A stretch of 64,000 nucleotides of DNA from the NCBI GenBank assembly GCA_949740445.1, contig CATJIF010000016.1:59292-123291 (forward strand). Reading direction: 5' to 3'. The first letter of the stretch is position 1, and every line of letters begins with the position of its first letter. The notes below the pieces were generated by a model. That model made no database searches, was not told where the DNA came from, and was given only the letters and a program-made list of their open reading frames with translations. Shown here piece by piece: positions 1 to 7,365 of this stretch. The position numbers were made by a program, and so were the translations under genes. Source of the DNA: an uncultured Peptostreptococcaceae bacterium. GTDB lineage: Bacteria; Bacillota; Clostridia; Peptostreptococcales; Anaerovoracaceae.

Positions 1-539
1 GATGCCAGATCGACGATCACGCAAGGGGGTTCTTCCGCGTGGGCAGTCGGCGGATAGGAGCCAGCCGGCTTTGCAGAAGCGGTCAGCTGCCGCAGGATGC
101 TGTCGCCCCAGAAGTCGTACAAGTCGCGGCAGAAAGGCGTGGCAAGCCGGGCCTGCATTTCCAGGCGGTAAGGAATAACGCCGTCGAAGGGCCGCAGGAT
201 GCCGTAAAAGCCGGAGAGGATAAACAGATGAGTCTTTACGTAATCCCACTGCGCCCGGTCGAATACGGCCGGAGCCATCGCCTGGTACTGCAGCCCCTCG
301 TAGCTTAAAAGAGCGGGGCTCAGGTTGCGGTGCAGGTCCGCAGAGGAAAGCCGCGCCATATTCAGCTGCAAAATCCGGTCGTTGCAGCGCCACAGCTCCT
401 TCAGCTGCGCGGCGGAACGCGTGCGCAGATACTCCAGCAGCTTTTGCGACTGAGCGAGAAAAACGGGCTCGGTCTGCGGCAGGAAACTGTCGTTGCAGAC
501 ATTCATTTTCTTCGCTGGCGATATGATGAGCTTCAGCAT
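1..539 (-). CDS. yaaA: YaaA family peroxide-stress protein (DUF328/UPF0246), 3' end outside the window
   Basis: The minus-strand reading frame opens at ATG 537-539 behind an AGGTG ribosome site and runs off the left edge of the window, leaving about 179 codons. The N-terminus reads MLKLIISPAKKMN and residues near 110-125 read LSGFYGILRPFDGVIPY, both hallmarks of the YaaA/DUF328 family. Family members are about 245-260 residues, so roughly the last quarter is missing. E. coli YaaA lowers intracellular free iron and limits DNA damage during hydrogen peroxide stress; the same role here is inferred from family only. The gene is transcribed away from the C-S lyase gene at 814. Confidence 0.9.
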   Translation of the reverse strand, partial: MLKLIISPAKKMNVCNDSFLPQTEPVFLAQSQKLLEYLRTRSAAQLKELWRCNDRILQLNMARLSSADLHRNLSPALLSYEGLQYQAMAPAVFDRAQWDYVKTHLFILSGFYGILRPFDGVIPYRLEMQARLATPFCRDLYDFWGDSILRQLTASAKPAGSYPPTAHAEEPPCVIVDLA

Positions 540-650
540 AAAACACCTCCGGTTGCGTGGCGGGGACGCCTGGAAATCAAGGGCGGCACCATCGGATGCG
601 GCGCCCGGTTCAAACATCATTATCGTATAAAAAAATCCGCAGTACAAGGG

Positions 651-680
651 TTGACAGGAATAAATTGTTTTTTATATACT
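651..680 (+). promoter_or_regulatory. Sigma-70-type promoter of the C-S lyase gene
   Basis: A perfect TTGACA at 651-656 is followed after 18 bases by TATACT at 675-680. Transcription would start near 687, giving a leader of about 125 nt before the GTG at 814. Confidence 0.7.
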
Positions 681-705
681 TAGCGCAGCGAAATCTGTCA
701 GACAT

Positions 706-766
706 CCCCGGCTGTTGCACAGGACAGGGCACAACGCCGGGGATTGCAGCCGCAAACGACTGCGGC
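706..766 (+). other. Two stacked hairpins in the leader of the C-S lyase mRNA
   Basis: The first stem pairs 706-717 with 732-742 (CCCCGGCTGTTG against CAACGCCGGGG). The second pairs GCCGCA at 749-754 with TGCGGC at 761-766 around a six-base loop. Neither is followed by a run of T, so they do not look like intrinsic terminators. They could stabilise the mRNA, bind a protein or belong to a structured leader; no known riboswitch family was recognised. Confidence 0.45.
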
Positions 767-813
767 TTGCGATGCAAGGCAAATCAAATTGAGGTGCAAG
801 AGGAGGGAATGCA

Positions 814-2031
814 GTGAAGTATAACTTTGATGAACGAATCGACAGAAGGAACACAAATGCCATGAACGTTGAAGGGTTTCGGGAGTATATGTTCGCCGAT
901 ACGCCCGACGTCGTATTTCCGTATGCCGACGACGATTTTGTGCGCATGTGGGTGGCGGATATGGAATTTGCCGTAGCGCCGGAAATCTGCCAGGCCATTA
1001 AGGAGAGGGTAGACCGGAGGATCTTCGGCTACACCAAGCTGTCCGGTTCGGAATACTACGACGCGTTCAGCCAGTGGTGCAGGGACCGCTACGACTGGGA
1101 ATTTCCGAAAGAAGAACTGACCTTTGCGCCGGGGATTATCCCCGCGCTTTACGAAATCGCAGGCGATACGACGGCGCCGAACGAAAAGATTCTGATGACC
1201 ACGCCCGCCTACGGGTTTTTCCAGCATACGGCGGAGTACAACAGGCGCGATTACGTCTGCTCGCCGCTTATCAATACCGATGGTGAGTTTACTATCGACT
1301 TTGAGGATTTTGAGAAAAAGGCTGCCGACCCGAAGGTGCGTCTGGTGCTCTGGTGCAATCCCCACAACCCCACCGGCAGGGTATGGACCGAGCAAGAAGC
1401 CCGGCGCGTGGCGGAGATTGTAGAAAAATACGATTTGTGGCTGATTTCCGACGAGATCCACTGCGACCTGATCCGCAACGGCCAGAAGCACATTCCGATG
1501 GGTAAGATTATGCCCGGGTATAAAAAGCTGATTACCTGCATGGCGGCCAGCAAGACCTTTAACATGGCGGGTCTGATGTTTTCCAATATTATCATCCGCG
1601 ACGAAGCCCTACGGCGGACATTTAAGGCCAACGACAAGCTGATTGGCGGGCTCAATCCGCTGTCCCTTGCGGCAAACCAGGCGGCCTACGAGAAAGGATG
1701 GCCCTGGCTTTCGCAGCTGCGCGACTATCTGGACGAAAACTTTGCGTTTACGGTGGATTTTATCGAAAAAAATATTCCAGGTGCCATATGCAAAATTCCG
1801 CAGGCTACATATCTGGCCTGGGTAGATCTCAGGAACTGCCTGCCGGAGCTGAAAAATCCGTCTATGTTTTTTGCCATGGAGGCCGGCGTGCTGCTGGAAG
1901 GCGGCGACCGCCTGTTTGTCGGAAACGCCGACGGCTTTGTCCGGCTGAATTTAGCCATGCCCAGAGACGAAATCAAAGAGGGGCTTTCGCGGATCGCTGC
2001 TGCTATCAAAAAGCACAATCCGGAAAAATAA
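814..2031 (+). CDS. MalY/PatB-type pyridoxal-phosphate C-S lyase (cystathionine beta-lyase-like aminotransferase fold)
   Basis: The 405-residue product is a class I/II aminotransferase-fold PLP enzyme of the MalY/PatB subgroup. Visible features are the N-terminal substrate loop with WVADMEF, the CNPHNPTGR motif, the PLP-phosphate/pyridine contact region ISDEIHCD, and the Schiff-base lysine in AASKTFNMAG (K247). Members cleave C-S bonds of cystathionine, cysteine or cysteine conjugates to pyruvate, ammonia and a thiol. The start is GTG at 814, seven bases after AGGAGG at 801-806; an ATG at 810 hits a stop at once. It has its own promoter and leader. Next downstream is a D-aminoacylase-like gene with a separate promoter, suggesting a degradative context. 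Class I aminotransferase activity is the alternative; true substrate unknown. Confidence 0.88.
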   Translation: MKYNFDERIDRRNTNAMNVEGFREYMFADTPDVVFPYADDDFVRMWVADMEFAVAPEICQAIKERVDRRIFGYTKLSGSEYYDAFSQWCRDRYDWEFPKEELTFAPGIIPALYEIAGDTTAPNEKILMTTPAYGFFQHTAEYNRRDYVCSPLINTDGEFTIDFEDFEKKAADPKVRLVLWCNPHNPTGRVWTEQEARRVAEIVEKYDLWLISDEIHCDLIRNGQKHIPMGKIMPGYKKLITCMAASKTFNMAGLMFSNIIIRDEALRRTFKANDKLIGGLNPLSLAANQAAYEKGWPWLSQLRDYLDENFAFTVDFIEKNIPGAICKIPQATYLAWVDLRNCLPELKNPSMFFAMEAGVLLEGGDRLFVGNADGFVRLNLAMPRDEIKEGLSRIAAAIKKHNPEK

Positions 2032-2046
2032 AAAAGAAGCCTCTCT

Positions 2047-2075
2047 TTGACATGCTGCGAAAAATTCGGTATACT
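2047..2075 (+). promoter_or_regulatory. Strong sigma-70-type promoter for the amidohydrolase pair
   Basis: TTGACA at 2047-2052 and TATACT at 2070-2075 are separated by the optimal 17 bases. It lies just after the stop of the C-S lyase gene and about 90 bases ahead of the ATG at 2166. Confidence 0.75.
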
Positions 2076-2165
2076 GAAAGCAGTCAGAGCATTTGTGCGG
2101 ACGGTGCCGCCGGAAGGATCGGGACATCCGATGGGCTGGTGGATGCCGCCGGAAAGGGAGGATAC

Positions 2166-3539
2166 ATGTACGATATACTAATCAAGGGGGGAAGTTACCC
2201 CGATTTTGAGAAGCAGCAGATGGTGCAGGGCGATGTGGCGATCAGCGATGGAAAAATCGTTGCGCTGGGCCGCGTGGACGGCGAGGCAAAGCGCGTAATC
2301 GAAGCCGATGGGCGCGTAGTTTCCCCGGGCTTTATCGACATCCACATGCACGAAGAGAACTTCGTAACCGAAGGCGAGGAGTACGGCATTGCCAAGCTGA
2401 TGCTGCAGATGGGCGTTACGACCTGTCTGGGCGGAAACTGCGGCACGGCACACCAGAGCCTGCAGCTCTTTAAGGATACCATCGAAAAGCTGGGCGGCGC
2501 GCCGGTGAATTACTTAATGCTGGCCGGCTACAACACGGCCAGAGAGGACATGGGGATCAGCCGCTATGACGCGGCTTCTGCAGAGCAGATCCGGACGCTG
2601 ACGCAGCAGATGACGGCAGACATCGAAAACGGGGCCTTCGGCATTTCCTTTGGACTGGAATACGACCCGGGGATTACCTACGACGAGGTTGTAGAGGTCA
2701 TCAAGGCACAGCCACAGGAAGACCTGTTTGTATCCATGCACTACCGCGACGATTCCACGGGCTCGCCCGAATCCGTTACGGAAATGATACACATCGCAGA
2801 GGAGACGGGAAAGAAGTTCCAGATCTCCCACCTCAGCAGCTGCTCCGCCATGGGGCAGATGGAAGGCGTCCTGGCGGAGATTAAAAAAGCCATGGAAGCA
2901 AACCCGAAGCTGGATTACGATACCTATCCGTACAACGCATTCTCTACCCGCATCGGGACAGCGGTATTCGACGACGGCTGCTTCGAAAAGTGGAACAAGA
3001 GCTACGACAGCATTCTGCTTACCTCGGGCCCACACAAAAACCAATTCTGCGATAAAGAACTGTTCGAACAGGTGCGCAGGGAAGACCCCGACCAGTATGT
3101 CGTGGCCTTTGTTATGAATGAGGATGAAATCGCAGCGGCCATCGCCAATCCCAACGGGGGCATGGTGGCAAGCGACGGTATCATCAGCCGCGGCAGCGGC
3201 CATCCCCGCGCGGCGGGAACGTTCCCGCGGGTGCTGGGCAAATACGTCAGAGAGGGCAAGTGCCTTTCGCTTTACGACGCGCTGCGCAAGATGACCTTCG
3301 AGCCGGCCAGAAGACTGGACCTGTCAGGCAAGGGGAAAATCGCTGTCGGATGCGATGCGGATATTACGGTATTCGACCCCGAAACCATCGCCGATGGAGC
3401 CAATTTCGAGACGCTTTTCATTAAGCCCACAGGAATCGACGCCGTCATCGTCGGCGGCACGGTAGCCCTCTGGGAGAGCAACATTGTCAACGAACGGGCG
3501 GGAAGATTTATCAACAGCCCGTTTTACAGAAAAAAATAA
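2166..3539 (+). CDS. N-acyl-D-amino-acid deacylase (D-aminoacylase) family amidohydrolase
   Basis: The 457-residue protein starts at ATG 2166 behind GGGAGG; a longer open frame upstream of this crosses the promoter and is not coding. It shows the metal-dependent hydrolase layout: small N-terminal beta domain (YDILIKGG), FIDIHMH near residues 55-62, the GGNCG cysteine near 92, SMHYRDD near 190, ISHL near 220 and VASDG near 334, which correspond to the zinc ligands and catalytic Asp of D-aminoacylase. The family removes acyl groups from N-acyl-D-amino acids or from N-acyl-D-glutamate/aspartate. The M20D gene follows after 21 bases, so the two probably form one transcript for using acylated or D-amino-acid substrates. 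Exact acyl and amino-acid preference cannot be read from sequence. Confidence 0.85.
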   Translation: MYDILIKGGSYPDFEKQQMVQGDVAISDGKIVALGRVDGEAKRVIEADGRVVSPGFIDIHMHEENFVTEGEEYGIAKLMLQMGVTTCLGGNCGTAHQSLQLFKDTIEKLGGAPVNYLMLAGYNTAREDMGISRYDAASAEQIRTLTQQMTADIENGAFGISFGLEYDPGITYDEVVEVIKAQPQEDLFVSMHYRDDSTGSPESVTEMIHIAEETGKKFQISHLSSCSAMGQMEGVLAEIKKAMEANPKLDYDTYPYNAFSTRIGTAVFDDGCFEKWNKSYDSILLTSGPHKNQFCDKELFEQVRREDPDQYVVAFVMNEDEIAAAIANPNGGMVASDGIISRGSGHPRAAGTFPRVLGKYVREGKCLSLYDALRKMTFEPARRLDLSGKGKIAVGCDADITVFDPETIADGANFETLFIKPTGIDAVIVGGTVALWESNIVNERAGRFINSPFYRKK

Positions 3540-3560
3540 ACATAGAGGAGGAGCACGACC

Positions 3561-4715
3561 ATGAAAGATACGATTCGCAGTACAGTACAGGAACACCTTA
3601 ACGAAATATTTGAAATCACAAAATACCTGTACGAAAATCCGGAAATCGGAAACGAAGAAGTCAAAGCCTGCGAAGCCTTAAGCACTTCCTTCGAAAAGCA
3701 CGGCTTTCAGGTAGAGCGCGGCTTCTGCGGCATACCGACGGCGTTTAAGGCCGTCTTTGACAGCGGAAAGCCGGGTCCGGTGATCGCTTACTGCGCGGAG
3801 TACGACGCTCTGCCGGAAGTGGGACACGGCTGCGGCCACGACCTGATCGCCACCAGCGCGCTGCTTGCGGCAATCGCCCTGGCAAAGGAGCTTCCAGAAA
3901 CGGGCGGCAAAGTGATCGTATACGGTACGCCTGCGGAAGAAACCGCCGGAGCGAAGGTAGAGATGGCAGCAAAGAACGCCTTCGCAGAGGCTTCTGTAGT
4001 GATGATGGCCCATCCAAGCCCCGTATCCGAAACCAGCGGTACTTCCATGTGCCTGCTGCCGAAGATGTTCCGCTACTATGGAAAGGCCGCCCACGCTTCC
4101 GCCTGCCCGGAAGCGGGTATCAACGCGCTGGATGCGGTAATCCAGCTGTTTAACGGCGTAAATGCCATCCGCCAGCACATGCCAAAGGATGTGCAGTTCC
4201 ACGGCATCATCAGCAACGGCGGCGCGGCGGCGAATGTCGTTCCCGATTTTGCAGAGGCGCAGTTCTACGTCCGCGCGGCGAAAAAAGCCACGGCGGAAAT
4301 GGCGATGGAAAAGCTTCTAAAAATCGCAGAGGGAGCGTCTCTGATGACAGGGGCACGGCTGGAGGTCTGTAAATTCGAAGCGGATTACTACGACCTCTGC
4401 ACCAACCAGGCGCTGTGCAAGGTATTCGTGGAAAACCAGAAGGCTGCAGGCGACACCGTCAACCCGGCGGGCGATGGAAGCGGTTCGCTGGACCTGGGCA
4501 ACGTCAGCCACCAGGCACCCTGCGTTCACGGCTGGTTCGGCTTCGGCGATGCGAGCCTGATCCTTCACTCCCGCGATTTCGCCGACCGTACGGCAACGGA
4601 AGAGGGGCGCCAGCTTCTTCAGAGGGCGGCGCTCACCATGGCGCAGACCGGCTACGATGTGATCGTCAATCCGGAGCTGTTAAAAGAGATTCGCCTGGAG
4701 TTTGAAGCGCTGTAA
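3561..4715 (+). CDS. M20D family amidohydrolase (AbgB/aminoacylase-like)
   Basis: The 384-residue protein has the M20D metallo-amidohydrolase signature GHGCGHD near residues 88-94, the catalytic glutamate region PAEETAGAK and the histidine in MMAHPSP, followed by the lid domain (RYYGKAAHASACPEAG). Relatives hydrolyse N-acyl amino acids, p-aminobenzoyl-glutamate or indole-acetyl-amino acids with a di-metal centre. It is probably cytoplasmic, since no signal peptide is present. The start has a good AGGAGG site and lies 21 bases after the D-aminoacylase-like gene; a strong terminator follows. The pair suggests stepwise deacylation of unusual amino-acid conjugates. Confidence 0.85.
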   Translation: MKDTIRSTVQEHLNEIFEITKYLYENPEIGNEEVKACEALSTSFEKHGFQVERGFCGIPTAFKAVFDSGKPGPVIAYCAEYDALPEVGHGCGHDLIATSALLAAIALAKELPETGGKVIVYGTPAEETAGAKVEMAAKNAFAEASVVMMAHPSPVSETSGTSMCLLPKMFRYYGKAAHASACPEAGINALDAVIQLFNGVNAIRQHMPKDVQFHGIISNGGAAANVVPDFAEAQFYVRAAKKATAEMAMEKLLKIAEGASLMTGARLEVCKFEADYYDLCTNQALCKVFVENQKAAGDTVNPAGDGSGSLDLGNVSHQAPCVHGWFGFGDASLILHSRDFADRTATEEGRQLLQRAALTMAQTGYDVIVNPELLKEIRLEFEAL

Positions 4716-4728
4716 CACGGCACACAGG

Positions 4729-4760
4729 CGGCGGGAGGTGCCATTCCCGCCGTCTTTTTT
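4729..4760 (+). terminator. Intrinsic terminator of the amidohydrolase operon
   Basis: An eight-base G+C-rich stem (4729-4736 with 4745-4752) is followed by a run of T at 4754-4760. Confidence 0.85.
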
Positions 4761-4906
4761 ATAGCTGAATTTATTGAAATGCTGACAGATTTTTGATATA
4801 ATAATATAAATTCTTTACAGGAAGGCATAGACGATAAAAAACACGCGGAAGAAATTCGGAAAAAGAGCTGCGATGGAAGAATTTAAATGGTGAATTTTTG
4901 GTGAAG

Positions 4907-4938
4907 TTGTTGATTTGCAACAATTTTTTTGCTATGCT
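4907..4938 (+). promoter_or_regulatory. Promoter of the NuoE/NuoF-type operon with an overlapping palindrome (possible Rex-like operator)
   Basis: TTGATT at 4910-4915 and TATGCT at 4933-4938 are 17 bases apart. The -35 lies within the inverted repeat TTGTTGATTTGCAACAA (4907-4923). That resembles the clostridial Rex operator (TTGTTAAN4TTAACAA), but is one base shorter in the centre. The leader from about 4945 to 5064 is A+T-poor and otherwise featureless; the rest of the 4761-4906 gap is A+T-rich and shows no gene. Confidence 0.55.
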
Positions 4939-5064
4939 TAGACGAGCGGCCAAGAGCCGTCCGCCTGTTTTTCAGGAGTTGACTGAGGTTATTTTATCAG
5001 AGTTATGCAGAATTGTCGAAGGGCGACAGGTTCTGCTTTATAAACCGACAGGAGGAGATTAGTT

Positions 5065-5586
5065 ATGACATGCAAGAACCACAACTGCCAGTGCGGTGGC
5101 AATGCCGGGCAGGACTTTGCAGAGCTGGCTCCCGTACTGGATCAATATGCAAAAGTACCGGGAAGCCTGATTACCATTCTGCAAAAGGCGCAGGATATCT
5201 ACGGCTACCTTTCCATTGATGCGATCAATTACATTTCTGAGCGCACCGGGATCAAAGCGGCTAAGATCTACGGCGTAGCCACGTTTTACGCGCAGTTCCG
5301 CCTGCAGCCCATCGGAAAGCACCTGATCATGCTGTGCAAGGGAACGGCCTGCCACGTCAATGGCGCCGACCTGATCGAAGAAGCAGTCTGCGAACATTTA
5401 AACATCAAGGATGGCGAAACGACGGAGGATGGCGTATTCACACTCAACAACGTAGCCTGTCTGGGCTGCTGCAGCCTTGCACCCGTCATGATGATCAAGA
5501 GCGCCGACGGCGAAGAAACCTTCGGAAATCTGACCAAGGATAAGGTAAAGGCCATTCTGGACGATATTAGAGCGAGAGAAGCGTAG
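5065..5586 (+). CDS. NuoE-like thioredoxin-fold 2Fe-2S subunit of a soluble flavin-based bifurcating complex
   Basis: The 173-residue protein matches the NuoE/HydC family: helical N-terminal part (YLSIDAINYISERTGI), then the thioredoxin-like ferredoxin domain with CKGTAC (about 91-96) and CLGCC (about 132-136) that ligate one 2Fe-2S cluster. A cysteine-rich N-terminal tail (CKNHNCQCGG) precedes it. It is the first gene of a three-gene operon and ends 11 bases before the NuoF-like gene, each gene having its own AGGAGG site. In NADH-dependent bifurcating hydrogenases and Stn transhydrogenases this subunit pairs with the NADH/FMN subunit. No membrane subunits of complex I are nearby, so the complex is soluble. 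Confidence 0.88.
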   Translation: MTCKNHNCQCGGNAGQDFAELAPVLDQYAKVPGSLITILQKAQDIYGYLSIDAINYISERTGIKAAKIYGVATFYAQFRLQPIGKHLIMLCKGTACHVNGADLIEEAVCEHLNIKDGETTEDGVFTLNNVACLGCCSLAPVMMIKSADGEETFGNLTKDKVKAILDDIRAREA

Positions 5587-5597
5587 GAGGTAACCAT

Positions 5598-7352
5598 ATG
5601 AAAGTTGTGATAGGACAGGGCAGCTGCGGCATCGCCACAGGAGCCAGAAAAACGTCCAACGCTTTTGAACAGCTGATCGCTGAAAAAGGCTTGACAGACG
5701 TTATCATTGATAAGACCGGCTGCATCGGCACCTGCTATCTGGAGCCCATCGTAGACGTATACGGCGACGACGGAGCGCTGGAAGCCCGGTATGTAAAAGT
5801 ACAGCCGGACAAGGTGGCAGAAATCGTAGAGAAGCACCTCATCGGCAAGAGCCCGGTGGCGGAGCTTGCCATTTCCGCGGAGGACGAAGCCTTCCTGAAC
5901 CAGCAAAAGCGCGTGGTTTTGAGAAATTGCGGCAGAATCAATCCGGAGAAAATCGACGAATACATCGCCGAGGGCGGCTACGAGGCCGTAAAGAAGGTCG
6001 TAACCTCCATGTCGCAGGATGAAGTCATCGAAGAAATCAAGATATCCGGGCTGCGGGGCCGCGGAGGCGCGGGCTTCCCCACGTGGTTTAAATGGAACGC
6101 CGCCAAGCAGAACCCCGGAAGTGCAAAATACATGGTCTGCAACGCCGACGAGGGCGACCCCGGCGCGTTTATGGACCGTTCCGTATTGGAGGGCGACCCC
6201 CATTCGCTGATCGAAGGTATGACGATTGGCGGCTTTGCCATGGGCGCTACCGAAGGTATCATCTACGTCCGCGCCGAGTATCCGCTGGCGATTGAGCGTC
6301 TGGAAAACGCCATGCAGCAGGCGCGCGAACGCGGCTTTTTGGGCAAGAACCTGTTTGGAACGAGCTTCAGCTTCGATCTGAGAATCAAGGCTGGCGCCGG
6401 CGCTTTCGTCTGCGGCGAAGAGACGGCTTTAATCGCCTCGCTGGAAGGCGAGCGCGGCATGCCCCGCTTAAAGCCGCCGTTCCCGGCAGCCAAGGGCTAC
6501 TGGCAGAAGCCTACCAATATCAATAACGTAGAGACCTTTGCCAACGTTCCGTGGATTTTAGCAAACGGCGGTGCTGCCTTTGCCGGCATGGGAACGGAAA
6601 AGAGCAAGGGAACGAAGGTATTTGCCCTGGCCGGAAAAATCAAGAAAGGCGGCCTCGTAGAGGTTCCCATGGGCCTGCCTTTAAAAGATGTCATCTACGG
6701 CATCGGCGGCGGCATTAAGCAGGACAAGGCCTTTAAGGCCGTGCAGATGGGCGGCCCATCCGGCGGCTGCATCCCCGCGGAGCTGATCGACACCCCCGTT
6801 ACCTACGAGGATATCAATAAGACCGGCGCCATCGTCGGCTCGGGCGGTATGATCGTCATGGACGAAACCACCTGCATGGTGGATATGGCCAGATACTTCT
6901 TGGATTTCACCAGAAAGGAATCCTGCGGAAAGTGCAACTACTGCCGCGTGGGTACGAAGCGCATGCTGGAAATCCTGGAGCGGATTACCGCAGGCAAGGG
7001 CCGTGACGGCGATATCGAGCTTTTAGAGGAGCTGGCCGCCAAGATTAAAGACGGCTCCATGTGCGGACTGGGACAGACGGCGCCCAACCCGGTACTGACG
7101 ACGATCAAGTATTTCAGAAACGAATACGAGGATCACATTTACAATCACAAGTGCACGGCAAAATCCTGTAAGGCACTGATCCACTTCGAAATCGGCGACA
7201 AGTGCGTCGGATGTACCAAGTGCGCCAGAAACTGTCCGGTAGATGCCATCTCCGGAGCAGTGAAGCAGAAGCACTCCATTGATCAGGCCAAGTGCATCAA
7301 GTGCGGCAAGTGCGAAGAAAACTGCAGCTTCGGCGCGATTGTAAGAGAATAG
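5598..7352 (+). CDS. NuoF/HydB-like NADH- and FMN-binding iron-sulfur subunit
   Basis: The 584 residues comprise, in order, an N-terminal thioredoxin-like cysteine domain (SCGIATGAR, GCIGTC), the NADH/FMN Rossmann domain with GRGGAGFPT (about 154-162) and CNADEGDPG (about 181-189), an SLBB segment, the 4Fe-4S motif SCGKCNYCRVGT (about 442-453), and two added C-terminal ferredoxin clusters, CVGCTKCARNC and CIKCGKCEENC (about 536-576). Plain NuoF lacks both the N-terminal and the C-terminal extension. Having both is the layout of HydB, HndC and StnB, where this subunit carries NADH and the bifurcating FMN. It lies in the operon between the NuoE-like and the GltD-fusion subunits. Confidence 0.9.
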   Translation: MKVVIGQGSCGIATGARKTSNAFEQLIAEKGLTDVIIDKTGCIGTCYLEPIVDVYGDDGALEARYVKVQPDKVAEIVEKHLIGKSPVAELAISAEDEAFLNQQKRVVLRNCGRINPEKIDEYIAEGGYEAVKKVVTSMSQDEVIEEIKISGLRGRGGAGFPTWFKWNAAKQNPGSAKYMVCNADEGDPGAFMDRSVLEGDPHSLIEGMTIGGFAMGATEGIIYVRAEYPLAIERLENAMQQARERGFLGKNLFGTSFSFDLRIKAGAGAFVCGEETALIASLEGERGMPRLKPPFPAAKGYWQKPTNINNVETFANVPWILANGGAAFAGMGTEKSKGTKVFALAGKIKKGGLVEVPMGLPLKDVIYGIGGGIKQDKAFKAVQMGGPSGGCIPAELIDTPVTYEDINKTGAIVGSGGMIVMDETTCMVDMARYFLDFTRKESCGKCNYCRVGTKRMLEILERITAGKGRDGDIELLEELAAKIKDGSMCGLGQTAPNPVLTTIKYFRNEYEDHIYNHKCTAKSCKALIHFEIGDKCVGCTKCARNCPVDAISGAVKQKHSIDQAKCIKCGKCEENCSFGAIVRE

Positions 7353-7365
7353 GAGGAGCCTCAAC

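Noticed and set aside
1698..2165. N-terminal extension of the D-aminoacylase-like protein by 156 codons
   Set aside because: It overlaps the C-S lyase gene in another frame and crosses the promoter at 2047-2075; ATG 2166 has a GGGAGG site and matches the family N-terminus.
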